Shown one piece after another: positions 30,662-44,947 of a DNA stretch of 64,000 bases. This stretch comes from Piromyces finnis (taxonomy: Eukaryota > Neocallimastigomycota > Neocallimastigomycetes > Neocallimastigales > Neocallimastigaceae): NCBI GenBank assembly GCA_002104945.1, contig MCFH01000039.1, positions 106,001-170,000 on the forward strand, in the 5' to 3' direction. Both the position numbers and the translations under genes were made by a program. The notes beneath the pieces are model-generated. The model was not told the DNA's origin and ran no database searches. It was given only the letters and a program-made list of their open reading frames with translations. Positions within the stretch are counted from its first letter, which is position 1. The number at the start of each line of letters is the position of its first letter.

Positions 30662-32584
30662 ATGAAACAATATTTTATATTTAATTTTACGTATTAAAAT
30701 AAACAAAAAAAAAGGAAACTTTTTTAATGGATAATTACAATAATCTAATTAATGATAAAAGAAAATATTAATAATGAATGTTTCCTTTACCATTCTAATA
30801 GATAATTATATAGATTCATATGAGAAATAACGAAATACCCAATATTATTATACATTTCAAAATTATGGTTAATTATATATATGTGTAATTTTTACGTTAT
30901 TAATAAAGTATAATGAATATCAAAATGAATTTGAAACTTGAAACAAGCTCTACAATTAGTCAAAAATCAAGCTAGGAAAATTGAGTTTGACTTTATTATG
31001 GGGATGATTGTTTTAGATTTTTTTTGGTTTTTTGGAACAAACCCTGAATTAAAAAAAAAAAAAAAAAAAAAAAAAGGTTATGGAAACAAGCCCAATAAAT
31101 ATCATAGTATTTAGAAATAAGCAATTTTATTTATATTTTAGTAATTCATCATATGTTAAACTAGTAACATATTAACATATAACTTTTATATATATAAATA
31201 TCAATATAACAGCAAATATATATATGATATTTAAAAAATATAAAATTCATTTTAAATGCATAGTTTTATAAAAATCGTTAAATCATATACATCGTAAAAA
31301 AATTAAAGAAATCATCATTAAATAAAAAAAAAAGAATAAATAAATAATAAAAAGAAAAATATTACTATTTTAGTGTTGTAATTGTTTTCATTATATTTTT
31401 TTACAAAAATAATTTTTATCAGAACATTGTACCCTTTTGAGCATTTACATATAAATACAAATAAGATAAATACTCGTCAATGATTTTATAATTATAGAAT
31501 TGGTTTCATTTTTTAAAGGAATAAGTGATAAGAGTTATTATATATTTTTATATTACTATTCAAACCAACGTCTTAATATGAAAAAAAAAAAAAAAAAAAA
31601 AAAAAAGGTATTGCTAATGTTTTTATTACCATAATGAATTTATGTATATTAATCATATTATCATATGATGAATCATATGATATAAATATCACAAGATTTT
31701 TTCTATCCTTAATTATTTATTTAATTATTTATCTTTCATTCATTTATTTAATTTATAATATTTAAAATTATCCAATAAAGAATTAATGGATCATAAAATA
31801 AAATATGGAAAAACTTTTTAAATAAAATGGAAAAATAAATAAATAAATAAAATATAAAATAAAATAAAAAAAAAGTCAACTTTTTTAAAGTTAAACAAGA
31901 GAAAGAAAACACAAAAAAAGCAAAATAAAATAAAAACTTTTCTTTTTATAAATCATTAAATAAAAAAAAAAAGAAAGATTAAAATAATTCTAAAAAGTTT
32001 TATATATAAAAAGATAAATATTATATATATATAAAAGAAAATTAAAAAAAAAAAAAAAAGGAAAATGTTAATACTTTAATACTACTACTACTACTACTAC
32101 GAAGAGAAAGTGAATAAAGTTATAAATTAAAAAAAAAAAAAAAAAAAAGAAAGGAAAAAAGAAAAAAGGAAAAAGGAAAATATATATATATATATATACC
32201 TAAAATAATTTGAAATATACAAAAATTGTAGGTTTTATTTTTCAATTATAATAATAATTTATCGTTTTAATTCTAATTATTCTAAAGGATGAAAAATAAT
32301 AGTATCATTCATAATAATTGATATCATTAATCATATATCCTTTATATTATATAAACATATATCAGGATTTATACATCTATCGATTTTAATCATATACCAT
32401 AAATTAATATTAAAAAGAAAGAAAGAAAGAAAAAGCAAGATATTGAGTTATATATGCAAATTAAATTACTACTGTACATAATTTCACAATTATAATAATT
32501 AATAAATCCTATTTTTTTTTTACATCACAAATTGTATTAAAATATATAACTCTTAATTCAAAAAAAAAAAAAAAAAAAAAAAAA
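30662..32584. other. 1.9-kb intergenic region
   Basis: AT-rich with long A-runs. Around 30938-31051 an open stretch of less AT-rich sequence (LKQALQLVKNQARKIEF and a hydrophobic continuation) lacks a start and may be a relic. Otherwise nothing is supported. Purine-rich A/G sequence lies upstream of the HRD3 start (32130-32180). Confidence 0.5.
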
Positions 32585-35500
32585 ATGAGACTTTTATCTA
32601 TAAGTAAATGTACCTATTTAATTTTCATTTAAATATTAATAAAATAAATAGGTTTAATGAAAGAAAATTTTTAATATCATTATCAAATAAATTTCAAATA
32701 TTAATAATTTTTTAAAAAAAATTATCTATTTCATATATGATAATAATAATAATAACATTGGTACTTTAATAGGTCTTTTAATAGCATCTACTGCATTTAA
32801 TTTTTCATATGCAAATGAAAATGAAAAAGATATACGAAATCAATCTGGTATTTTATCAATTATCTTTAAAATTTATTTATGAACCATTTAAAATTAAATA
32901 ATAATAATAATTAATGAATAAATTGTTTTATATATATATATATATATTTAAAAAATTCTATAATTAAAATGAAATTTAACTTGTCGATTTAAAAGAAATT
33001 ATATTTGATTCAACATTAAACGTATTAAAAAGTTTCCCTAATACTACATATGTTGATACTAGATCATTTTTGGAAAAGAAATTTCATAGATTCCCAGGAG
33101 TTTTAAATCATTTACATCTCAATAATATTATAGAAGCAAAAAAAAAGGAAAAAAATGATATCTTTAATATTATTCTCGATAAAAGTAAAATAGAAACCCT
33201 ACCTGTAATACAAGATAAGGATAAATTACCTGAAAAACGTCTCAAAGCTCATAGAATATTAGAATATTTAGGAATAAAAAATAAATATGGAAAAGCGTTA
33301 TTAAAACTTGCAGATATATATTTTGTAATTATAGATTTAATATTTATTATTAATATTAATAGTAAAAAAAAATGAACTATATATATATAAAAAAAGCAGA
33401 GTAATATAAATGATAATAACTTTTAAAAAAAAAAACTTTTTTATTTTATATATTTATTTTTATTATTCAATATTCAAATACTTAATAAATACAATAACAA
33501 CTCTATGACTACAATAATTATTGAAACCTATTATATATACTACTTTATAATAAAAAAAAAAAAAAAGTATGGTTATTATGGTTATGAACAAAATATTGAT
33601 AAAGCTTTTCAACTATATCAATTTTTAGCTGATGAAATGGGAAATCCTCAAGCTCAACAAAAAATTGGTTTCATATATTCAATAGGTTTAGGAAGTATTA
33701 AAAGAGATCAAGCCAAAGTATGAAATTATAACAATAATTTTCAACACTAATTATAATTGATATAAATTAGAGAAATATAAATACACTTTTATTTATATTA
33801 AATATTCATCATTAATATAAATAACGTTGAACGTTGTATCTTTTTTTAATTCATAATAAAAAAAATATTAAATATTTTTTTTTATTTATTTATTTATTTA
33901 TTTATATATTAAATAATTCATTTTCAACAAGGCATTATTATACTTATCCTTTGCAGCAATGAATAATGATATTTCATCTCAAATGGCTATCGGTTATCGT
34001 TATTTATTCGGTATTAGTACTGAAAGAAATTGTGATGAAGCGGTCTGGTATTATAGAAAAATTGCTGATGAAAGTAAATATTTCATAAATTAAATGAAGA
34101 TAACTGGATTTTTAGTTTAATTCAATAATTATTTAGAAGAAAGAAAAAAAAAATTACAATTGAATATTCATTAATAAATATATAAAATTATTCTTTTTAT
34201 ATTTATAAATATTTCAAATTTTTAATTTTTTTCCTTTTTTTTTTATCAGTGGTAAAAATTCAACAATCTGGACCACCATTAGGTCGTCTCTTACCTTCAC
34301 CAAAAATTAGTGCCTATGAAGAAGATGGAGGTATCTTTGGAAAAGGAGCAAGTAATGTCATTGGTAGACCAATTGATGAAGCTAAAGGTGGTGCTGATAT
34401 TTCTGAAACAGAACTTCATCAACTCTACAAATATATTGAAGAAAATGAAAAGCATAATCCAAATAAACAGGTAAAAATATTAATATATATACAATTACTA
34501 TAATGTTAAAATATATAAATATATATTAACGTTAGCAATTAAAGACAGCAATAAAAATAATACCTAAGTATTGTTGTTATTGTTTGTTGTTAAAAGTTTT
34601 ATAAACAAGTCTCATTAAATAATGATAAATAAATTATTAAAAGATAAATTTATTCGAAAAAAATGTTTTTTAAAATATTTTCATATTTATATATAGGTAT
34701 TAATCGCTTTAAATTACTATCAAGGAACTCCTCCAATTAAAAAGAATTTCAAAAAAGCTCTCAAAATATTCAAAGTAGCTGCTCGTCACCTACCTGAAGA
34801 AATCTATAAATCTGACAATATTGAAATTACCGAAAAGGATTTGGAATTTATTCCAACCAATAATAAAATAAAAGCTGCTGCTAAAGCTGCTGCTTTTGTT
34901 GGTCAAATGTATTGGAGAGGTGAAGGTGTGGAACCAAATGAAGTTGAAGCTCGTAAATGGTATCAACGTAGTGCAAAATTGGTAAGATTTCTTTTTAATA
35001 TAATTAAACAGATTAAAAAAAAAAAAAAAAAAGAGGGAAAAAGCTTTTAAGATAATAACTACATATATTTTCAACAATAAATTATTATTTACATAATTGA
35101 AAATAATTTAATAAATATACCAATATATTAACCTTATTCCCTTTCTTCTTAACCTCCTTCACTTTTCATATTGATAATATAGGGTTATAGTGCTGCAATT
35201 AATGCTTTGGGTGTCATGTATCAATATGGCTATGGTCAATTAAAACAAGTAATATATATATACATTATATATATTATTTATTTAAATTGAAAATTTTAAT
35301 TTTTAAAATATATATATATATATGTATATATTAACTAATTCATTTACTAAATATATATTATCAATATCATTTATTTTATTTTATATTAAACCTTTTTAGG
35401 ATGAAGATTTAGCAATAAAATATTTCATTGCTTCATCCAATAAAGGTAATCCAGATGCCCAAACTAATTTAGGTAGTATTCTCGCTGAATCTGATATTGT

Positions 35501-37351
35501 AGAAAACAAAATTAGTGCCTTTAATCTTTTCCAACAAGCTTCTAAAACTGGTAATATTGTAGCCTCATACAAATTAGCATCCTTTTATATGGCAGGTGAA
35601 ATTGTTGCAGAGCAATGTGTTTTTGCAGCTTCTCTCTACAAAACCATTGCTGAACGTGCTAGTTATTATGATGAATTATTTGAAGAAGCAAAAATGGATC
35701 TTAGACGTCGTAATTATGATGCTGCACTTCTCAAGTATATTATACTATCAGAACAAGGTTATGAAATAGCCCAAAGTAATGCCGCTTATTTAATTGATGA
35801 AGGTATGAATACATCTTTTTATATATATATATATATCAAGAATATTTATTAAACTTAACCATACAATGAATCATTTTAATTTCATTCCTATATATATCAA
35901 TATAATTCTATATTAATATCCAATAAAATACCTACAATTTTTTTTTTGTTTTTTTTACCATTTTATTTTTTATTCTAATTTCCTTTATAATTTTTTTTTT
36001 TTTTTACCATTATATTTTTTATTCTAATTTTTTTTATTTATTTATTTATTTATTTAGGTCTTGCTTCCATAAATTCACTCTTTTATAATGAACAAAATCC
36101 ATATTCAATAGCCTTAGTTTATTGGAAACGTTCTGCTAATCAAATGAATCCTGATGCTAGAGTTAAAGTAGGAGATTATTATTTCTATGGTTTAGGTACA
36201 GATGAATTTATGGAAGAAGAAGTTACTGAAAGTGATGATAGTAGTTCTGATGATGATAATGATGATGATAATGATGATGAAGATAATAAATTAGAAAATC
36301 AAGAAGGTGAAGAATCCACCACAACTGAAAAAAAGGATGATAAAAAGCATGAAGCCGGAACTACAGAAATGGATGAAAGTACTCGTCATGAAATTAAGAA
36401 TAGTATGCTTCGTTTTTCACAAAAAATTGCAGGAAGTCTTTATGGTAAACAAGGTACACCTGACTATTCCATTGCCTTTAGTTATTATCAAGCTGCAGCA
36501 GATAATGAAAAAAGTTCTCTTGCTATGTGGAATTTAGCCTTTATGTATGAATATGGTATTGGAGTTAAAAAGGTAAAAGAAAAGAACAGAAAAGGAATAA
36601 TAATAATAACTAGCATAATAATGATAATAAGCATAATCATAAATTATTCTGATAATAAAATAAATATACATACAAGAATAAGAATATATGATAATAATGA
36701 TGATTAATTATTTTTTTTTTCTTTATTTTAATATAATATATATATATTAATTCTTTCTTTTTTTTTTTTTTTTTTTTTTTTGCCTGTATTATATAGGATT
36801 TATTCTTAGCTAAAAGATATTACGATCGTTCTTTAGAAATCAATCCATTTGCCTCTACACCTATTAAACTTGCCCTCTATAAACTTAATTTAAAGGTTCA
36901 AATTCATAATATAAAATGTCAATTAACACACCGAGAAGATGAAATGATTAATTTCAAGGAAGATAAAGAAGGTACAGATAATAAGATTAATTTTGATGAT
37001 GGTGATGATGAAACCAGTAAAGGTATTAATGAACGTATTAAGCAAAGTTTCAAAGATAAGCATGGTCAAAATGAAAAGGAATTAACTTTGAGTGAAAAAC
37101 TTTTAAAGAGTATGGAAATTGATAAGGAAACCAAACTTATTCTTACCAGTTTTCTTTTTAAATTCTTGTTGGGTTATGGTGTAGGTTATATTATTTATGC
37201 TATTTTCCATTATCGACAACATAGAAGATTCCCAACAGTTCGTTTTAGTTTAGTTGTCTTATACCTTTTCTTATTTTCTGCTTGTATAGGAACTATGCTT
37301 TCTAATATACAAGAAGAATTACAAAGACGACTTCAGCTACCACATCATTAA
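32585..37351 (+). CDS. HRD3: HRD3/SEL1L-type ERAD receptor subunit
   Basis: Eleven exons join in frame to 919 aa: 32585-32603, 32773-32847, 32996-33324, 33568-33717, 33932-34073, 34250-34470, 34697-34981, 35183-35248, 35400-35802, 36058-36572 and 36797-37351. The first 19-base exon plus exon 2 give a signal peptide, MRLLSISLLIASTAFNFSYA. Many Sel1-like repeats follow (for example YWRGEGVEPNEVEARKWYQR and GNPDAQTNLGSIL), with the family hallmark EIAQSNAAYLIDEG. Residues ~621-640 are an acidic Asp-rich insert. Two hydrophobic helices near residues 849-870 and 884-903 anchor the C-terminus. Known role of the family: the lumenal partner of the HRD1 ubiquitin ligase, which recruits misfolded glycoproteins for retro-translocation from the ER. 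Confidence 0.92.
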
Positions 37352-37969
37352 AATGAAATCACTAAAAAAAACGAAAAAAAAAAATTTCATTTTTCATTTC
37401 AATTTTTTTTTTTTTTTTAATTTTATATCTTTTTTACTCTTTTTTACACCTTTTCATTTTCTTCCTCTCTTCTTCTTTTTATTTATTAATTAATTATTCT
37501 TTTCTCTTTATTTTTTTTTTCTTTTCTTTTTCTTTCTCTTTTTTTTTTTTTTTATTCATAAACTATAATTAATATAGGTCTATACATAGTTTTTTTTTTT
37601 TTAAAATTATTAATAATATACACACACATTATATATTTTATTCTCTAATTACAAATTAAAAAAATAAAAATAAAATAAGAAATTAAAAACAATAATAAAA
37701 TAATTAAAAGCAATACAAACAAATATAAAAAAAAAAAAAAGAGAGAAAGAAAATAAACAAGAAAAGAAAAAAGTAAAAGTAAAAAAAAAAAAAAAAAAAA
37801 GAAAAGCAAGTATTAAACCAAATAAAAAATAATAATATTATTAAATAAAATAACAAATATATATAAATACATTTATACAATTCAAAATATGTTTGTATTC
37901 TAATTTCCTTTTTTTCATGATAAAACTTTTTATAAAAAGAAAAAGTTGCCTTTTTCACATTTCCTCATT

Positions 37970-38004
<35 letters not shown>

Positions 38005-38131
38005 CTTATTTATTTATTCATTCATTCATTTATTTAGTTAGTTAGTTTATTTATTTATGTATTTATTTAGTTTATTTATTTATGTATTTATTTATTCACT
38101 TATTTATTTAGTTAGTTAGTTAGTTAGTTAG

Positions 38132-38223
<92 letters not shown>

Positions 38224-38397
38224 TTTTTTAATTAAAAAAATCTTTTTTTTTTATATAATTACACTTTTTTTAAAAATATTTTTATCCATTTTAAAATTTC
38301 ATCAACAAAGAGAGAAATTTTATTTAAAAAATCACCCAATTTATTTATTTATTATAGGTTAATTTGTATTTAAAGCATTTATAAAAGCTAATTTAAA
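37352..38397. other. Intergenic region with tetranucleotide array
   Basis: T-rich 3' flank of HRD3, followed by the TTTA-type array 37970-38222 and the short MED9 promoter. The minus-strand Phe-rich frame at 37704-37958 is a homopolymer artefact. Confidence 0.7.
37970..38222 (+). repeat. (TTTA)n array with TTAG, TTCA and TGTA variants
   Basis: About 250 bases of tetranucleotide repeat, mostly TTTA, with islands of TTAG (38031-38050 and 38108-38132) and single variant units. Composition is similar to the 22656-22906 array. Confidence 0.93.
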
Positions 38398-39264
38398 ATG
38401 TCTAAACAAAATAATAACATTATTAATAAAGAAGATTTTTCTTTTCTTCCAACTATTCTTAGTATTTTTGAAAAAATAAATTCAGAAAATATGAAGGATA
38501 CTCAAGCAATAAAAAAAATAGTAAAAAAAAAAAAAACATTATCTTTTAATATATATATATATATAATAATATATAATAATTATAAAAGAAGAGAAAATAT
38601 TAACATAATCTTTATATATATATTAATAAAAAAAAAAAAGTCTATAAATTTATTAGAACACATTGAAGAATGTAAAACAAAAGTTAATAATTTACCAGGT
38701 ATTGAAAATTCCAATATTGAACAATTAAATAAATATGATGAAGAAATTAAAGTTGTTAATCAAAGAAGGTATACTAGTATATAGTAATAATATTTCTTTT
38801 TTCGTTACTTTCAATTTCTATGTACAAATGTCAAATTAATATTTTTATTAATTTATAAAAATGTATATACATATTTTCAATTTTAATAATAATTCACTTC
38901 TTTCTTAAACTAAAAATGGATATTACTATAAAAAAAAATACATAAAAATAAAAACAGAAAGCAATTTATAGACTATTTAAACATGCCAATATTTAAAAAA
39001 TTTTATAGTGAAGAAGGAATAAAAAAACAAAATGAATTAATTTCCATTCAAAAACGTTTAGAAGCTATTGATAAAGAAAAGATAGCAGATATAAAAAAGA
39101 GAACTAGGGATACCATGGAAGTTGATACTGAATCCTCTACAAAAAAAACAAAAGTTGAATCTGAAGCAACAGAAACTACATCATCTACTTCAGAGACTAA
39201 AGTAGAAATAAAACAAGATACTTCCACAGATATAAAAACTGAAATCAATACCAACACTATATAA
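38398..39264 (+). CDS. MED9: Mediator complex subunit 9
   Basis: Exons 38398-38520, 38641-38768 and 38958-39264 give 185 aa with frame-consistent GT-AG introns (phases 0 and 2). The N-terminal FSFLPTILSIFEKIN and the central helix pair with the LPGIENSNIEQ turn, followed by NQRRKQFIDYLNMPIF, match the MED9/CSE2 pattern (FLP helix, then PGI..S.EQ, then a second helix). The C-terminal ~60 residues are Lys/Glu/Ser/Thr-rich and unlike the short animal protein. Role: middle module of Mediator, bridging activators and RNA polymerase II. Intron 1 is a run of A and AT repeats. Confidence 0.75.
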
Positions 39265-40208
39265 AAAATAAATATTATAAATTATACATTTAAAAATTTA
39301 CAATGTTTATAGGTACCTTACCAAAAGAAAGAAAGAAAGAAAAAAGCATTTACATTTAATATATATTTCAAAATCCGTCAATAATTCCAAGATAATTTCA
39401 TATTAATATAAAAAACTCTAAATTAACTCTTTCACAAGACATTAGATATTTAAGCCATCACAAATTTTATCAACTCATACTTTTTTTTTATTACTTTAAA
39501 GCAAATACATACTCATAAAATAAAAAAAAAATTAACTATTTATTAGACTTTAAAAGTTTAACCAAATAAACGAAAAAAAAAAAAAAAAAAAAGAATATGT
39601 TCTCTATTAATATATATGAGCTTTTTAGTATTACTATTATTAGTAAGTAGTAGTAGTAGTATTATGACTTTGTATACTAACTATCGTACATCTCTCAAAA
39701 TAAATACTTCTCCTCTCAAATATAGTTTATAAACATTATCAAATATAGATAATGAAAAAAAAAAATAATAAATTTAATATCCTATTTTTTTCATATTTTA
39801 TACAAACATAAAACATGCCTTTAAAGTACTTTTTATAAGTTATCCCTTGTAAATAATTTCCAATATTTCATGTTTTTTTCTAATTTATAGAAAGAAAGAA
39901 AATTTCTTTTTTAAAGAAAAAAAAACAATATATTTAAATTGTCACTCTTTTTCTTCTTCTTCTTCTTCTTAAAATTATATCTTTTTGTTCTGTTATTATT
40001 ATTATTTTTAGTTTTTATTATTTCATTTTAATTTATATTTTCAAATTTTCATGAATAGTTTTATTATCATTATTATTATTATTATTATTAATTCTTGTTT
40101 ATTTTTATATTGGAATCCTTTTTTCAAAAAATAAAAAAATAAATATCTATTTTTAAAAAATTTAATCATTATTGAATTAACTTGTTTCTTTGGTTATTTT
40201 GATCTTTC

Positions 40209-40244
<36 letters not shown>

Positions 40245-40417
40245 TCTTTTAAAAATAATTCTAATAATTATTTTTGTTTTATATTATTATGCATTGCTTA
40301 TTTAAAAATATAATATTTTTATAATCTATGGTTTAAAACTCTGATTAAAAAAAAAAAAAAAAAGATATTTTGTTATAATTATTAATAAAGTTTTCTTTGA
40401 GAAATGAATCTATTAAA
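39265..40417. other. Convergent spacer between MED9 and HSCB
   Basis: A 3'-to-3' intergenic region with A/T runs and short ATT, AGT and CTT arrays. No gene seen. Confidence 0.6.
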
Positions 40418-40939
40418 TTACTTCTTTCCCTTGTTCTTTGGTTGCCAATCCTTTAAGGAACGTTCAATATTTTTCCAGTATCTTAATTTTATAGTTTCAT
40501 TTTGAGCAGCTTCCCAAACTTCAGCTTGGAAAAATATAGAAAGATTTCTTATGGCGAGATCAATTCTTGCTGTGAAATATGATAATAATAATTTAGTTAA
40601 TAATATAAAATAAATTAATAAATCATCATAATTTCATATCTCAAGAATATAAGGATATTTCATTAAGGTGTTATCAATAATAATAATTTTACCTTCATTT
40701 TCAGAAAAGATGTCTTCAATATCTTCAATGCATTCAGCATTATCAATAAATTCATTAATAGTCATAATTTCCATTAAGAATTCAACATTATTATTAAGAG
40801 TTTCACTTTCTTCGGTTGGATGACCTAAAAGAGTTAACTTTTTTTTTTGAGGAAGAAAAAAAGGAATAGGATGAGAGAAAGATAAAAAAAAATATAATAA
40901 AATATTATTATTAATACCATAATTTAACATCGAATAAAA

Positions 40940-40971
<32 letters not shown>

Positions 40972-41826
40972 ATTACAAGATAAGTAGCACGGTCTAATGG
41001 TTCAACTAAGCAATGATAGGCCTTATTAAGGTATGAGGATTGTTGTTCAGAATATTCTTTTTCCTTCTTTTAAATGTTAAATTAATAAAAAAAAAACAAT
41101 TAGAATATATATAATATATAATATATATTATTTATAATGTTCATAATAATATTTTGAAATATAATATATTCATATATGATTCTGAAAATGTAATGTAATT
41201 TATCATACATCAGATTTGGTAGAGTAATTATCTGGATGAACAGCTTGTTGAAGCTTTAAAAATTTAGCTTTTAAACTTTTTAAATCAATATCGAAACTTC
41301 TTTGACTATTATTAAATAGAGAATGAGGCATATAAAATAATTAATATGAAATTATATTTATTACAAAAAAAAAATATATATATATATATATTATCAATTT
41401 TAGAAATTCACTTTTTTTTTAAAAAAAAAAATATTTTCTTTTTCCTTTTTTAACTTACATTCCGAATATACTAAAATAGTCAACTCCTCGACTTAAATTT
41501 TGAACAGTTTTACATTTTTCACAGAAAATAGCTTCAATCTTGTTATCAGCATCACATTTCCAACATTTTTTATTGGTTGGAGTAGAGTAAAATCTTTGTT
41601 GTTGAGATTTAAAACAAGTATTGGAAAAAGCTAAAGCTTCCTTACATTGTGAAAAATAATTGTTTAAAGAAGTATTTAACTTGACACCAGATTGAGTTGA
41701 AAGAGAATGGTAGTTATTTTTAAGACTGAAATTTCTAGCAATACCACAATGATGGCCAGATGTTAAAGCTGGTAAAACATTTTTAATACTTTTAAGACTT
41801 TGTTGTTGTTGTTGTATTAAAGACAT
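40418..41826 (-). CDS. HSCB: Mitochondrial Fe-S co-chaperone HSCB/Jac1 (J-protein)
   Basis: Five exons on the minus strand (41826-41459, 41305-41209, 41066-40977, 40837-40693, 40569-40418) give 283 aa. The N-terminal ~80 residues are Ser/Asn/Gln/Arg-rich with few acidic residues, like a mitochondrial presequence. Cys88, 91, 102 and 105 form a CWKC...FCEKC zinc-binding element as in animal HSCB. The J domain starts at VDYFSIFGI; it has HPD at 146-148 and the HscB-type long helix with RATYL. The C-terminal HscB domain reads LLGHPTEE...FLMEIM and ends ...LKDWQPKNKGKK. Role: delivers the ISCU scaffold to the mitochondrial Hsp70 and stimulates its ATPase in iron-sulfur cluster transfer. Confidence 0.93.
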
Positions 41827-42112
41827 TTTCTTTTTTAACTATTCAATTCCTTGATAAATTTTAAAATTTTTGTTAGATTTTAACTTTTTTAAAATTCAAA
41901 TTAAAGAAAAAAAAAATTAAAATAAAAATTTTTTTTTTTATAAATTCGGAAGGAGTGGAAAAAAATTTTTATATTAAAAAAATTCTTTTTTTTTTATGGT
42001 AAAAAAAAGCGAATTTTTAAAAAAGAAATGCCCATTGACCATGAGACATGGATATAATCATGTATTTATAGTTAAGTAATCATAGGCATGATGCTATTAA
42101 TAATTGGTAATA

Positions 42113-42556
42113 GTAATCGGTAATCGGTAATAGTAATCGGTAATAGTAATAGTAATCGGTAATAGTAATAGTAATAGTAATAGTAATAGTAATAGTAATA
42201 GTAATAGTAATAGTAATAGTAATAGTAATAGTAATAGTAATAGTAATAGTAATAGTAATAGTAATAGTAATAGTAATAGTAATAGTAATAGTAATAGTAA
42301 TAGTAATAGTAATAGTAATAGTAATAGTAATAGTAATAGTAATAGTAATAGTAATAGTAATAGTAATAGTAATAGTAATAGTAATAGTAATAGTAATAGT
42401 AATAGTAATAGTAATAGTAATAGTAATAGTAATAGTAATAGTAATAGTAATAGTAATAGTAATAGTAATAGTAATAGTAATAGTAATAGTAATAGTAATA
42501 GTAATAGTAATAGTAATAGTAATAGTAATAGTAATAGTAATAGTAATAGTAATAGC
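42113..42556 (+). repeat. (AGTAAT)n hexanucleotide array
   Basis: About 440 bases of the 6-base unit AGTAAT, with AGTAATCGGTAAT variants at both edges. One strand reads as a long poly-Leu frame and has no stops only because of the unit, so no gene is called. Confidence 0.95.
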
Positions 42557-44947
42557 AATCGGTAATTAGAATTAGAATGGTAATCAGAATAATTAGAATA
42601 ATCCTTTTTCACATAGGAATATAAATCCACTCGCGATATTTTAAAATGTTGGTAAAGTATTGATATATGGTCACAATAACAAATCAAAAAAAGTTTTTAT
42701 TAGTAAGAAAAAGTTGATTTTATTCTTATTCCGATTATCCGATTATACTATTACTATGTCTACTAATATTAATGTATTAGGAGCACTAAATTAGTAGGAT
42801 GAGTATAAATTATTAATATGAGTATTAGTATGAATATCAGAGTATTACCGATTACTATTACTATCATTATTCTAATCATTATTACACATATATCCATATT
42901 CATTTACATATATTATTCTTTTCCTTTTACGAATCATTTTTATAATGTTTATTTCTTTATTTTAATATTTATTATTCTCTTTCTTTTGGTGTTATAGAAA
43001 AAAATTCTTTTTTAATTTCATGTTTACAAAAAGAAATGAATATAATTAATATTGGTAAATAAAGAAATAAAATCATAAACGCTCTATTCAAATATACACA
43101 CAATGAATGTATCATAAAATACTTGAATATATATAACTTTAATATTATTAGGAATACTTTTTGCATCAAGTCTAATACAACTTTTTTTTTTATTAAAAAA
43201 ATATATTTAATCTTTCAGTTCCATTCTCTTTTATATTCTAAATTTCTTTATTTACAATAACTTCAACCTTTAATCAACCTCTAATTGAAAAGGCTTCTTC
43301 CTTTCAAAGTTTTCAGCAAAGCAAAGCTCCTATTATTAAGGGTTAGAATATTAAAAGAAGATGTTTTTCCGTTGCTGGAAGTTTTGGCTTGAATATTTTA
43401 AAGAAACCAGAGTTTGTTAGGTTTCATGTGCTAATGATGATTGGCTAAAATTAAATGAACGTTTTAAAAATAAAATTAAACAATTCAATTTATATATATT
43501 AACAGTATATTGCAATATATTATAATAGTAATTGAAAATTTAAAAAAAGTGGAAAAGTGACATTAAACCTGAAAAAAAGGTAAAGTGTAAAATGAAAGAA
43601 AAGAAGAAAGAAATATTAAAAAGCTGGAAAATAATTAAAAATGAAATGAATTTAATATTCATATTTATGGTATAAATCTTTTCAAAGGATTCTACCGTAC
43701 ATTTTTTAACATTTTATTAGTAAAAGAGGGAAAAAAAATTTAAAGTTGAATTTAATTCTTTTCCTTAGTACTTAATATTTATTATACCTAACTCACTTTT
43801 TCATTGGCATGGTAATGACTAAAACAATTATTACAATGTGATTTTTAATATATAAAAAAACAATTACAAATAAAGTAGTATTAAAAATAAAAGAAAAACG
43901 TAATGGGGAATATGCTATAAATGATGTTTTTTTTTAAAGAAATAGAGCTTTACAAAGTTTATAGCTTTCATACCATTATTATTACTTGTATCTTTAATTA
44001 TATCTTAACACTTATTTATTAAATACAATTTCATTTTTTTTAAATATAAATGCTATTCCAACTCTTTTTTTTCATATACCTTTTCCTTTCTCTTTCTTCT
44101 TTTCTCTTTAAATACTTTCTTATTTTGTCTTTTTTTTTTAAAAAAGCTTTTTTATAGTGTTTGCTTCTTTTTCAAGTTTGCTTTTTGTTATTAATTAAAA
44201 TATCCTTTTTAAGAAGATTTTCTATAAAAGGAAAGATTCATTAAACATTCAAACTTTAATTAATATAAAATTAATTAAAAATTAATTAAATAAAATTATA
44301 CCAAAAATTAAAAATAAAAGAAAAAGCAACCAGAAAAAGCCAAAAAAAATTAACAAAAGCCAATAACAACCAGCAACAACCAACAATCGTTAATACTAGT
44401 TGATTTTAAAAAAAATAAACTATATTTTTTTTAATTAGAACTTTTTTTTGTTTGTTGTTTGTTTATAATTTTATTTTTTACTGGAATCTTTTTTACAATA
44501 AAATTTCACCCTTTCCTTAATATTGAATTGATTAAAAAATTAATTATTTATATTATACACCACATATTATAGTATATTGTAATATATTGATAATTAAATT
44601 AAATAATCATGTATTACATTACATTATTGTATTATATTTATTGTTTAGTTTAATTTTTCAAACATGTAACAAAATCTTGTATTTAAAACAATATATACAA
44701 TACAATATATTATTATATATTAAATTTATATGAAATCAATACTTTTAATATATTGTTGAATAAATTAATTGATTTAACGATAGTCAATATATCATAAACT
44801 TTAATAAATAATAATTTGGCTTTGTCAAATTTAATACGATCGTTATCATAGTACAATATAAACTACAATATAATACAATATATTGTAATATATGAACAAT
44901 ATATTATTTATATACTTTGTTATTAAATTTTTAATTTTTAATTTATT

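Noticed and set aside
36307-36537. 76-codon alternative frame in HRD3 exon 10
   Set aside because: Shadow frame within the Sel1-repeat coding exon.
42097-42687. 196-codon poly-Leu frame on the minus strand
   Set aside because: Produced by the AGTAAT array, which has no stop in that frame; no conserved flanking domain.
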